A stretch of 64,000 nt of DNA from Chlorella sorokiniana (Eukaryota > Chlorophyta > Trebouxiophyceae > Chlorellales > Chlorellaceae), in assembly GCA_025917655.1 (NCBI GenBank), contig CP084613.1:2978001-3042000 (forward strand), given 5' to 3'. Below the pieces are notes generated by a model, which saw only the letters and a program-made list of their open reading frames with translations, was not told the origin of the DNA and did no database searches. Shown here in pieces: positions 54,371-64,000 of this stretch. Every line of letters begins with the position of its first letter. Position 1 is the first letter of the stretch. The position numbers were made by a program, and so were the translations under genes.

Positions 54371-55959
54371 TCAGGCGCGCCAGCCCTCAAACTCGGCGAT
54401 GGAACAGATGAAGGAGGAGGCGTTGCGGTGGCCGCCGCCGCCGTACGCCTCGCTGATGGGGGTGGTGTCCTCTTGGGGGCCCACCGACCGCAGGCTGCAC
54501 TTGAGCTTGGTGGGGTCCCCCATGGCCTCCTGCGCAGGGGTGGTGGGTGGGGTGTGCGTTCGTGTGTGTGGGGGGGGTTGTTGGGGGAGCCCTCGCGTGG
54601 GCCAGCACACCAGCCAGCCTGCCAGCCCCGCCGCGGCGGCTGCCAGCACACCTCCACGTAGGCCACCACCGCCATGGCGCGCAGCCCCCGCGCCGCGCTC
54701 TCCTCCGCCAGCGCGTTGCCCAGCTGGCTGCGCAGCTTGGACAGCTGCTCGCCCACCCGCACCGCCAGGCAGCGCCCCCAGCCGCGCGCCGCCCCCGCCG
54801 CGCCGCCCAGGCAGACGGGGAAGGCCCCCGCCACCGCCTCCTCCACCCAGCGCTGCTGCTCCGCAAGCACGGGCGCCCCCGCTGGATCAGCGCCTGCGGC
54901 ATCTGCGCCAGCAGCTGGTCCCACACCCCGGGTTCTTGCTCGCATCGTACTCGAGCTGCAGGCTGGCCAGCCCTGCAGGCGAGCGGCAGCGGGGGGGGCG
55001 TCACAGGCCGGTGGCGGCAGCGCAGCGCAGGCCGTGCACAGCACATGGCGCCATGCGGGCGGGCAGCCCACCCGCGGTGAAGGCCTTGCTGTGGGGCAGG
55101 CGCCAGCGCCACAGGTCCGCGTCCTCGACGTAGCGGAAGAGCTGCTGCTGCTCGCAGCTCAGCCCTGCCGGCTGGAAGTAGTCGTAGCTGGGCACAGGAG
55201 GGGGCAGGAACGATGGTGGGAGGACAGCCAGGCCCCGCACGCCGCGGCGTGCAACCAACGGCTTTGTTGCTGCGGCCCCCTCCTCCCCTCCACACACACA
55301 CACCTGATCGTGGCCCCGCTGCGCTCCATGTCAAAGTGCACCTCCAGGCCGTCGACGCCTGCCGGCGCGGGGTCGCTGAGCTCCGCCGCCGCCGTCTTGT
55401 GGTGGTCCAGCACAACCACGCGTGCGGCGGCGCCGGCCAGCCGCCGGGCAAAGCCGGGGCCGCCGCTGAAGTCCACCAGGTAGGCTGTCTCGTCTCCCTG
55501 CGCCGCCTCAGCAGCATGGCGCGGGTGCAGCCTCACATCCTGACGCAGGCAGCGCTGCCCCGATGAGACCCGTCGCACAAGCAAGCGTCGCACAGGAGTC
55601 GGCGGCACGTGATGGCGGGCGGTGTGCACCGCCGCAGCAGGCTGCCGGGCCCACCCGCAGCGCCAGCGACTCCACCGTGACGGGCGCCCACACCGTGTTG
55701 GGGATGAACTCCACCGAGATGCCGCGCGCCTTGTGGGCCAGATGCACTGCCAGCGCTGCGAATATGCCGTCAGGACACTACAGAACGAGGAACAGATGGG
55801 CGCAGGGCAGCGTGGGCGGTGGCGGCGTGCAGGCAGAGGCGGGCAGGGAGGCGATTCGTGAACAAGCCGATGGCTTGGAGAGAATCTCCGGATCGTTCTG
55901 TTCACAATTGCAGACATACCGGATAGTGGTACAAGCATAGAACACGAGATGCTGCCATC
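54371..55959 (-). CDS. DHH-family phosphoesterase (DHH plus DHHA1)
   Basis: Predicted Mn-dependent phosphoesterase of the DHH superfamily (nanoRNase, oligonucleotide or polyphosphate hydrolases). Start ATG 55959: MAASRVLCLYHYP, donor GTATGT, joined in phase to CPDGIFAALAVHLAHKARGI, which carries the DxDG-type motif I in the shortened form CPDG. It continues VEFIPNTVWAPVTVESLALR, ETAYLVDFSGGPGFARRLAG, ARVVVLDHHKTAAAEL (DHH motif), FDMERSGATI, SYDYFQPAGLSCEQQQLFRY, VEDADLWRWRLPHSKAFTAG, RSQLGNALAEESAARG, and the DHHA1 Gly-rich motif SEAYGGGGHRNASSF. The stop is at 54371. One-base breaks occur in the C runs 54876-54880 and 54926-54929. Neither cytosolic nor organellar location can be judged. It is divergent from the P450 reductase gene (239 bp between start codons). 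Confidence 0.83.
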
Positions 55960-56198
55960 TTGGTTGCGCCACTTGCAACAGCTAGCCTTGGAAGTGATCT
56001 GAACATGCAGTGGGCAGAAATCGGCAAAAGAATGGGTAAAAGCGCCGATCAGCATGCATCTCCTGCAATGCCTCGCGTGGCTGGCGCAGGGAGTTCAAAG
56101 GTACAATTTGGCCAATCCGTCGAGGCGCTCTGCATTGCAATAAATATCACTAGCACCCATGAATTGACTGCTGAGCTTTAGGGTTCGGTTGGGACACT

Positions 56199-59100
56199 AT
56201 GGAGGTGGTCGCAATGTCCTTCGAGCTGCAGAACCTGCTGCCCATCGTGTCAGCGGCCATTATTGGGCTGGCAGTTGTGCTGTTGCTACTGAGAGGGAAA
56301 CCGCGCAGCAAGGTCCTCGCAGCTGGGCCAGCCGCCGCGTCTCCCCGCATGTGAAGGCCAACGGCGTCAAGGTGCACCTTATGTGTATGAGTCATCAATT
56401 CTAATCGCGTCTGTCCAGCCGCCGCCGCCCCACGGAGCCATGTTCCTAACTGCTGCCGCCGCTGCAGCTACGCCTGGTATGAGCCCAACGCGCGTGAGCA
56501 ACCTTTTGTGCTCTTTTCCGTGGTTCTATGCAGGACGAGGCATCAGACACAAGAGATCGGTGCACCATCCTGTTTGGAACGCAGACGGGAACCGCGGAGC
56601 GGTTTGTCGCTGCGCGCGCAGCTGGACAGCAGGTACGGCGGCGGCACGGCATTTGAGGTGCTGGACATTGAGCAGTACGATGGCCCCGCCCAGCTGCCCA
56701 AGGAGAAGCTGGTGTTCCTGCTCATGGCCACCTACGGCGACGGCGACCCCACCGATTCGGCCACCGACTTCTGGAGCTGGCTGGCGGCAGCTGCTGACGC
56801 TGGCGACGACCTCCTGCAGGTGCCCTGCTGCACGGCGGCAGAGTGTGCTTGCCACGTTGAAACTTGGTCAGACCCCAGGCATCGTCCGCCTGCATTGTCC
56901 CAGGCTGTTTGATTGTAGCAGGCGGGCAGGCGGCCGCTTGCCGCGCCGTGCTTCACGTGCTGCTGCCGGGTATGCAGGGCGTATCGTTTGGAGTGTTTGG
57001 GCTGGGCAACCGTCAGTACGAACACTTCTGCGCCGTGGGGCGCAAGGTGTCCAAGGCCATGCGGGCGCTGGGCGCTGCCGAGGTGGTGCCGCGCGGCGAG
57101 GGCGACGACGACCGCGACATCGACGAGGACTTTGACCGCTGGTGTGCGGCGCTGTTCAAGGCGCTGGATGCGTCGGGGCTGGTGGCGCAGGGGCAGGTGG
57201 GTTGGGGGTTTGGGGGCAAGTGGGGAGGCAGGAGGGGTGGGGAGCGGCGAAAAAGCCTATGGGGACTGGCGAAGGAGCATGCGCAGCAGGGACAGTGAGC
57301 AGCAACTGCCTGCTGGCCTCCCACCCACGCTCGCGTGCAGGCCAACGGCGGCGGCGGCCAGCCCGCCGACTTTCTGGCCGCGTACGAGGTGGAGCAGGTG
57401 TCGGCGGCAGAGGTGCCGCGCTCGGAGGTGGACGCGCGCCCCGCTGGGGGCACCGGCCTCAACGCCCACAGCCCCTTCCTGGCCGCCGTCACCGCGGTGC
57501 GCGAGCTGCACGCTGGCGGCGGCCGCTCCTGCGTGCACGTGGAGGTGGACATTGCGGGCTGTGCTGCGACGTACGAGGCGGGGGACCACGTGGCGGTGCT
57601 GGCGGAGAACTCGCCGGCGGTGGTGGAGGCGGCAGCCGCCGCGCTGGGCCTGCCGCTCGACACCTGCTTCCGCCTGCGCCTGCCCCCGCCAACCGGCAAC
57701 GCCTGCCGGAGCCGCCGTCGGCGGGCCCGCTGACGCTGCGGGCCGCGCTGGCACGCCACGCCGACCTGCTGTCCGCGCCCAACAAGGCTGCGCTGCTGGC
57801 GCTGGCGGCCTGCGCCAAGGATGCCGGGAGGCGGCGCGCCTGCAGCGCCTGGCATCCATCGAGGGTGGGTGCCCCCTGCCCACCCGCCCACCCGCCTCCT
57901 GTTGCGCTGCCAAGAAACTGCTGCACAGCGGGCACATGGACAGACACAGGCACTGACACATGAACTTCGCCTGCCTGTCCCCCCTGACACACACACACAC
58001 ACACAGGCACCGAGGAGTACCACAGTTACGTCGTGGCCGCCAAGCGCTCGCTGCTGGAGGTCATGCAGGACTTCCCCTCCGCCAAGCCCTCCCTGGGTGA
58101 GCTCGCATGCAAGGCTTGGAGCAGCACGGTGCCTGCACTGCTGCATGCCTGTGGCCCGCCGCCAGGCTGGCGCCAGGCTGGCGCCAGGCCGGACCGCCCC
58201 TCCAGCCGCGTGCTGCCCCACGCTGATGCACCCCCGCCGCCGCCTTGTGTCGACCCGCAGGAGTGTTCTTTGGCAGCGTGGCGCCGCACCTGCAGCCCCG
58301 CTACTACTCCATCTCCTCCTCACCCGCCCAGCACCCGCGCGCCGTGCACATCACGTGCGCGGTGGTGAGGGAGCGCATGCCCAGCGGGCGCCTGCACGAG
58401 GGCGTGGCCTCCTGCTGGCTGGCACGCGCGCGGCCGGGGACCGCGTGCCGCTCTTCCTTCGCCGCTCCTCCTTCAAGCTGCCGCCCAGCCCCGCGGTGCC
58501 GGTTGTGATGGTGGGGCCGGGCACGGGCCTGGCCCCCTTCCGCGGCTTCCTGCAGCATCGCGCCGCCCTGCTGCAGTCAGGTGGGCGCCACCTGGCGGTC
58601 GTGCGGTCAGCGCGGCCGGCGTTGCCGCATGGGCAAACAGAGCAATCCGCCCTGCTTTGGGTGCACGCCGACTCCCGCACACCAACCGTGGCGTCGGCCC
58701 CGCGCTGCCCCCTCCCGCAGGCCAGCGTCTGGGCGCCGCGCACCTGTTCTTTGGATGCCGCAACCGTCGTCACGACTTCATCTACGAGGCGGAGCTGGAG
58801 GCGGCGGTGGCGGGCGGCGCGGTCACGCAGGTGCACGCCGACAGCTGGTGCCGCGCCGCACCTGCTACAGCTGCCGTGCGTTGGAGATGCTGTGGTGGTG
58901 TTTGGGATCTGCCTCCCAGTTTCCGCCCGGCCTGGCTCTGGCTCCAGCACTTGTCCCCCTGCCTGCCCCCCTCCCGGCCACCCGCAGCTGCACGTGGCGT
59001 TTTCGCGGGACAAGCCCCAGAAGGAGTACGTGCAGCACTTGATGGAAGCACACGCGGCCGAGGTGTGGGCCATCCTCAGCGACTCGGGTGAGCAGCGGCA

Positions 59101-59527
59101 GCAGGCACGGGAGAGGCGTGGGACGGGTGGCTTGCAGCCGTGCTGTGCACGCTGTGCTATCTGGCCAGCGCGCCCGGCCGGGCCCCACCTCTCACCCACT
59201 CCCTTGCCCTGCGTCTTGCCCACGCCGCGCAGCGGGCGGCTACCTATATGTGTGCGGCGACGCGAAGCACATGGCCAAGGATGTGCACCAGACGCTGCAC
59301 ACCATTGCAGCCAAGGTGAGGGCAGGGCCTGGCGCCAGGCTGCTGGGCTGCGCACGGGAAGCAGCCGCAGCTGTGGGCTGGTGCATGCGGCGCGGCCGCC
59401 AAAGAGCTGACAGGGACGCTGCCCCGGGTGTGGTCCATCGCAGGCCACCGGTTGCTCCGCTGCCCAGGCCGAGGCCATGATCAGGCACCTTGCCGACAGC
59501 GGGCGGTACCTGAAGGATGTGTGGTGA
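56199..59527 (+). CDS. CPR: NADPH-cytochrome P450 reductase
   Basis: Diflavin reductase that passes electrons from NADPH through FAD and FMN to ER cytochromes P450. The ATG at 56199 gives an N-terminal membrane anchor ([35 protein letters not shown]). FMN domain: [54 protein letters not shown] and [16 protein letters not shown] domain: [46 protein letters not shown] and [14 protein letters not shown] domain: [80 protein letters not shown] and the terminal aromatic residue in YLKDVW, as in the family. The stop is at 59525-59527. One-base breaks occur at 57683-57687, 57826-57828 and 58436-58439. A different break near 56605 lies just after GTAERF. Confidence 0.95.
57987..58005 (+). repeat. (AC)n microsatellite at an intron end
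   Basis: About nine AC units ending at the CAG acceptor of the P450 reductase exon that starts [10 protein letters not shown]. Confidence 0.85.
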
Positions 59528-59641
59528 CCCCGCCCTGCCGCCCTGCTGGCTGTATCCGCTTTTGCTCCACACTTTCATTGGTCCAGCGCGCCTGGAATTC
59601 ATACGGCTTTAATGTTGTCGCCATCCAATGCCTGGAGCGTG

Positions 59642-59646
59642 TGTAA
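59642..59646 (+). other. Probable polyadenylation signal TGTAA of the P450 reductase gene
   Basis: TGTAA 115 bp after the stop codon, in an AT-richer 3' region. Confidence 0.55.
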
Positions 59647-59896
59647 CATGATCTCTTGCATGTGCTCTTGCCAGAAACACGTCACGCAGCACGACCGGGT
59701 GCCTGCTGCGCCATGTCGTGATTGGCCGTGACGGAGGCTCGACATTGTCAATTTCCTCGTGTGGCATATTTCCACCATTAGGGAAGTATATAAGGTGGGA
59801 GCGCCCCCGGACTCTGTCGCTGCTGTCTGTACCCGCCCCCGCCTCCGTGCCCGGGATGACAGCGGTGATGCATTGTTAGGAGACGACGAGGAGCGA

Positions 59897-61118
59897 ATGG
59901 AACCTAACCTACAGGCGACAAGACGGTGGCGGCAGGCCAAGGACAAGGGGTTGGGCGCCTGCATAACGCTGGTGAGGCGCAGATAGGGGTTTTGAGATGA
60001 GCAAGCAACCTTTGTGTGCGCCGATGCACAACGGCGGCAGCCGACTTCAGAGAAGTAACGTGGGCGGCGGCGTTGCCGTCGCTGTCGCTGTCGTCGCCCT
60101 GCCGTCCCTGCGCACCACCCCTGACGCACAGGTCCCCTCGTGCTGCAGATCTTGTATGCCACCTTCGCATTCAGGCTCTCAAGCCTGCTGAGTCCTGCCC
60201 CACCGCCGGCGGTTTTTGCATCAATTGTTTTATACTGCACCGGCTGCTTGGCAATGGTTGCCTGGCGACAGAGCGGCTGGCGCTTTGACGCATACATGCG
60301 AAACCGAGAAGCCATGGCAGTCCTGCTGCGCGTCTGCGCCACCGGCCTTGGCGCGTGGGCAGTCTTGACTGGGCAACTGCTGAAGGCCTTGCCCGCCACA
60401 GCAGCCAGCAGCGCTGCCGCGCACCTCATCCTCTTCGTCTTCTCCTCTGGCGGCCCCTCCCTGGTTCACCACGCACTTGCCTTCCGCACGCGTTTCTGGT
60501 GAGTGGCTCCACTCTGGCTTGCTTTACATCCAAGGGCCTGGTGCGTTCACGCGCCGACTGCGTGCTCGCCGCCGGCCTGCTCCCCATCACCACCGCCACC
60601 CCACAAACCCTGCTGATTGCAGGCTGAGCGCCCTGGTTCAGGCCTTCCTCGTGTGGACGATCGCTCGCCAGCACCCGGCCTACTGCGCAGCGCCAGCACT
60701 GACAGCGCCCGCGGCACGACGCTACACGAACCGCCTGTACACTGTGCTGGCCCTGCAGGCCTACACCCTGCCCCTGCCGCTGTCTGCCCTGGTGGAGGCG
60801 GACGACGATGCGCAGTGCACCACGCTGCTGACCTGGCTGCTGGTGGCCATCGGGCTGGTCGCGCCGCTGCTCTGGGAGGCGGTGGGCGAGGCGCGGTCGC
60901 TGCTGCAGGTGCAGCGGCGCCGCAGCGCAGCGGGGCTGCCACCGGACCGCGGCCTCGACGCCTGGCTCCTCTCCTGCGCAGACATGATTGCGGAGGAGGG
61001 CAGCGGCCTGGCGCAGATGGCGTCTGCCTGGGTGCTTGCGGCCTTGTGCTGGGACCTGGCCGCGTTAATGTCTGCGCCACAAGGGCAGCGCGCGCCGTGG
61101 TTGCACCCGGGCTCTTGA
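59897..61118 (+). CDS. Polytopic membrane protein, green-algal type, unknown function
   Basis: Three exons join in phase: 59897-59971 (MEPNLQATRRWRQAKDKGLG), 60149-60498 and from about 60623 to the stop 61116-61118. About five to seven hydrophobic segments: TLILYATFAFRLSSLL, VFASIVLYCTGCLAMVAW, LLRVCATGLGAWAVLTGQLL, SAAAHLILFVFSSGG, LSALVQAFLVWTIARQH, NRLYTVLALQAYTLPLPLSA, LLTWLLVAIGLVAPLLWEAV, and ASAWVLAALCWDLAALM. The loop before the last segment is Arg-rich (LQVQRRRSAAGLPPDRGLDA). I recognise no family; the look is that of lineage-specific algal membrane proteins. TGTAA lies at 61295-61299 downstream. No frame break. Confidence 0.6.
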
Positions 61119-61710
61119 TTCGGCATGGCAGCCTGTCAGTCGGTGCTTGTGCACGTTAGGAATCCTCCCTCCTGGTCACCGACATGTACATATGCGTCTG
61201 GCCTGTTTTGTCTGCCTCTGGTAGCTATTGACTAACTTTCAAGCAATTTTCTTGTGCAGTTGTCGTTGCCCGTTAGATTTGCTATCATTGAACATGTAAT
61301 CATGTCCCAACAGAGCCTCCCAGCCGCGGGGCGGCTGCGGCCGTACTTTGTGTACTGTCAGTCCAGGCGGTGTCAAGGGAAGCGCTCCGCGGCTTGGATC
61401 GTGCACAGTAATGCTGTGGATCAAGTGCATCGAGCGTTAGCAGGCTGCGTCGACACGTCTTCCCGAAGCCCACGAGTGCACCTTTGCAGCAACAGCACAA
61501 GAGGTTTAGGCAAGTAGCCACTTCCAAATCTATTCTGCTCCATCGCGCAGCGCTTCATCCAACGGCTTTTTGCCGCCAACGTCCCCTGTTGCCACGCCCG
61601 CCAGTTGCAGCCGCAGCCCTTCATATGTGCGGCCCACCTCCTTTGTGTGTACTCAGCAGTGTGTTGCTGCATGCTTGCTGTATGCAGGACATAGGAATTG
61701 GCCAGAGGAG
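61119..61710. other. Intergenic or 5' region of the following gene
   Basis: AT-richer sequence holding the TGTAA (61295-61299) of the preceding membrane-protein gene and an acceptor TATGCAG at 61681-61687 that starts the next recognisable exon. An upstream exon of that gene may lie here but is not identifiable. Confidence 0.45.
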
Positions 61711-62346
61711 ATGACCTGGACGCAAGAGGTTCAACTCAATCGTACAGCGGTCCTACGCGCGAATGGGACCAAGCCCACCAAGCGCAGTCTGCTGCCGCCC
61801 GGCTCCCCGCAACCAGCCAACAGCGGCCTGGGCCCCATCGCATTGGTAAGCGCCCTACTTGGGGGTCTGATCTACTGGAGCAAGGAGGGGCACAAGCTGC
61901 GGGGCGGCGCCTGCCCTCCTGGATGGAGAAGTGGCGGGGCATCCTGCTGGCTGGCTCGCCGCGGCGCCGGGCGCTGCAGATGCGTCACGGGCAAGCCACA
62001 AACAGCGCCAAACGGATGACTGGCGGCGGCAAGGCCCCCGTGCGCTGGCAGCTGCTGCAGCAGAGCAGCGCCTGCATCAGCAGCAACAACAACAGCAGCA
62101 GGTGCGACGGCGGTGCTCAGGCCTGGCACGTGTGCAGGCGTTTCCAGGCTGGTGCATGCTGCTTTGCATTGGCAGCCCGTGTGTCGGCCCTGTTCCGGTG
62201 GGGGGGGGCACGGAAGCTGCTGACACTTGCTTGTGCTGGGCCCTGTTCCACTGGGCTTGCAGGCATCACAGGCCCCGACGCCCACCACTGGCAATTCTAT
62301 GAACAAGAAGAAGAAGAAAAAGCAGTCTAACAAGAAGAGGCGGTAG
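61711..62346 (+). CDS. Unknown protein with basic Lys-rich C-terminus
   Basis: Exon beginning at 61688; the first in-frame ATG is 61711 (MTWTQEVQLNRTAVLRANGT, KPTKRSLLPPGSPQPANSGL). It then reads GPIALVSALLGGLIYWSKEG, unless the GTAAGC at 61845 is used as a donor. One-base breaks in the G run 61901-61904 and the C run 62035-62039 link HKLRGRRLPSWMEKWRGILL, KRMTGGGKAPRALAAAAAE and a Gln tract. After an intron the last exon (from about 62265) ends in a lysine-rich run NSMNKKKKKKQSNKKRR, stop 62344-62346. The tail could be a nuclear or nucleolar signal or an RNA-binding patch. No family recognised. TGTAA lies 100 bp downstream. Confidence 0.45.
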
Positions 62347-62872
62347 TGATTTTGAGGGGAGAGCAGTAACCTTCGCACTTCAGACATGCTGCTGGACCTG
62401 ACGCCTAGGGGCCTTTTAGCCGCGGACCGTGGAAACTAGAACAGCTGTAACATTACGCACCTGAAAGTATGGACACCCTTCTATCTTAGCTCACGCGCGG
62501 AAGCATAGCACACAGCATGAGGTGATGCAAGACGCAAACGCAACGCAAGGGATGCCCACTTGTCCACCTGCCAAAGCCGACATCGACGCGACGCGAAGCG
62601 GGGAAAATTAGCCCCCTCGGCACTCTCACCTGCAGCCCCCTCTCGGCTGTAGGCGCTGGGCAGCACTGCCATGCCTGTTCCAAATACATTCTCGTAGACT
62701 ACGCGTTTGCCGGATAGCCAACACGTAAGCGATAGACTTGGGGTTTTGCTGAGGGAGGGGCGTCCGGCACGGCTACATGCGCCCCCCAATTTTGTGCACT
62801 TGATCCGCAGCGATTAGGTTGACCTTAAGAGGATCTCTTGGCTGCAGGTGGGGTCAGTCGACTTGCTTGGGC
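62347..62872. other. Intergenic with TGTAA at 62446-62450; no gene seen
   Basis: About 530 bp. The chlorophyte-type TGTAA lies 100 bp after the preceding stop. The rest is relatively AT-rich and probably contains the promoter of the KH-domain gene. A minus-strand open frame (62481-62789) has no coding character that I can support. Confidence 0.45.
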
Positions 62873-64000
62873 ATGCCTGCTAAGGAAGGAGGGCGTGGCG
62901 GTAGCAAGGCTCCCAGTTTTCATAGCAAACTGCGACGCCTCGGTTAGTGGAGGCACTTCAGGCTGAGCTGCACCGCTGGGAAGCTTGCTGGCAGTTACTG
63001 CACCGGTCGCTTCCAGCACCGGTCGCTGCCACCACAGAGCGACAGCGATCGTTGCTCATTCCCCTCCTTGACAGGCTTGCTAGAGAGCCGGCAGTCTGGC
63101 AAGTCCAAACAGCTCACTTTTGTGCTATATTTCCCACGTCCGCCATACCGCGGCGCCCAGTATCGCGCGGCTCGGGGCAAGGTGCGCTGCTTCGCTGTGG
63201 ATGGCAGAGCTGGTTGGCTTACTGCAAGGTGCTCTTCATAAGCCCCACTAATCGATCCATCATCGTTCAAGCTACAGGACGGCCTTTACAATTTCGTTGG
63301 GCTGGTGTTGGGCCATGGTGGCGGCACGGTGCAGCGCATACAAAAGTCGTCGGGCGCCAAGATTGAGGTAGGGTGGCGGCCAGCCACGGAGCGGCGCTCA
63401 CCACACATTCAGTCGCCCCCACCCACGCCTGGCCGCGGCTTGTGCACCTGCAGGTCCGTGATTCAGCTGGGAACCTGAACGGCGCACACCCCTCGTCGCA
63501 CGGCGACCCCACCCTGCACGCCTGGGTGTCTGCCGCCAACCGGCAGCGCCTGGACAAGGCTGTGGCGCTGCTGCTGGAGGTGCTGCAGCCCACCAACAGC
63601 AAGCTGCGCAAGTTCGGGGTGGATCCGGGGGCTCAGTGGTGCTGGAGCCCGAGGTGCCCGGGTGAGCGCGCGGCGGGGCTGGAGGCCCTGGGGCGACACG
63701 AGTTGCACTGACGCGGCTTGCATGGGCTCCTGCAGAGTGTGTCCGCTTTCCTCACAGGAGTATCATGCACCACTTCACACCCTTGCAGCGTTGGGCCTGC
63801 GTCGGCAGGGGCAAGTCAAGAAGCAGCCGAGGAGTCGTCCAATGCAACGCCGGCCAGCCCCCCGTCCGCACCCTCCGCCAACGCAAACGCGTGGGACAGC
63901 AAGCGGCTGCTGCTGAAGCCGCTGCCCGACGGGCGCCAGATGTCGCCCACCTCCACGCTGGAGCGCCACCAGGCAGCTGCCGCCATCGCGGAGAGCTGCG
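62873..64000 (+). CDS. KH-domain RNA-binding protein, 5' part (continues past the window)
   Basis: Putative RNA-binding protein of the SF1/BBP-like KH superfamily. The clear part is a KH domain: LQDGLYNFVGLVLGHGGGTV, QRIQKSSGAKIE (the GxxG loop here is GHGG) ending at a GTAGGG donor near 63367. It joins to V|RDSAGNLNGAHPSSHGD, LHAWVSAANRQRLDKAVALL and LEVLQPTNSKLRKFGVDPG. A one-base break in the G run 63627-63631 gives GGSVVLEPEVPG at the exon end. The last exon (GPASAGASQEAAEESSNATP; SANANAWDSKRLLLKPLPDG) runs off the window. The ATG at 62873 (MPAKEGGRGGSKAPSFHSKL) with donor GTTAGT is a plausible start. An intermediate exon around 62960-63080 (AELHRWEACWQLL) is possible. The start is tentative; the KH domain is firm. 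Confidence 0.7.

Noticed and set aside
1-64000. Mobile elements, tRNA or rRNA genes
   Set aside because: No reverse transcriptase, transposase, long terminal repeats, tRNA-like cloverleaf or rRNA-like conserved segment was noticed on reading both strands; a covariance-model scan could still find small RNAs.

Overview
The window looks like nuclear DNA of a GC-rich, intron-dense green alga. A core chlorophyte, probably a Chlorella-like trebouxiophyte, fits best. The reasons are many short GT-AG introns of roughly 75-450 bp, strong C/G bias at third codon positions, Ala/Gln/Pro homopolymer tracts, TGTAA motifs shortly after several stops (the chlorophyte polyadenylation signal), and gene families that read most like plant or algal homologues. 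I saw no rRNA, tRNA, transposon or CRISPR array. Almost every gene is split into exons, so each call joins exons by homology and splice phase; the span given is the outer span including introns.

Layout, left to right: the 3' end of the oligosaccharyltransferase subunit OST48 (+); a weak hypothetical (-); an acid-lipase-type alpha/beta hydrolase (+); a secreted PAN/Apple-like Cys-rich protein (+); a RecD2-type helicase (-); the GINS subunit PSF2 (+); a TMEM144-type transporter (-); a small protein with a presequence-like N-terminus (+); a topoisomerase VI-A/SPO11 family protein (-); a G-patch-like protein (+); an RCC1-repeat protein (-); a FAM241-type membrane protein (+); a large unrecognised Ala/Leu-rich protein (+); a membrane-anchored proline-rich wall-type glycoprotein (-); the FACT subunit SSRP1 (-); an OGFOD1/Tpa1 prolyl hydroxylase (+); a secreted glycosyltransferase-like protein (+); an augmin AUG5/HAUS5-like coiled coil (-); a PAXX/XRCC4-superfamily candidate (+); a NEDP1/SENP8 deneddylase (+); a DHH phosphoesterase (-); NADPH-cytochrome P450 reductase (+); a polytopic membrane protein (+); a Lys-rich-tailed protein (+); and the 5' part of a KH-domain protein (+), cut by the window end.

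The genes do not form one pathway. Genome maintenance and cell division are well represented (RecD2 helicase, PSF2, TOP6A/SPO11, SSRP1, PAXX-like, AUG5-like). Orientation alternates strikingly, giving eight divergent pairs, most with a few hundred bp or less between start codons. The tightest is SSRP1/OGFOD1, whose starts are 17 bp apart.

The main structural observation is that more than 20 conserved exons break frame by exactly one base, nearly always at a mononucleotide run and always in the sense of a missing base. This is best explained by homopolymer undercalls in the assembly, and it means automatic gene models of this region will be wrong in many genes. I found no obviously novel multi-gene system. 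The best candidates for new biology are the PAXX-like protein, the SSRP1/OGFOD1 shared start region, the RecD2 helicase in a nuclear context, and the exon-cassette expansion in the wall glycoprotein.
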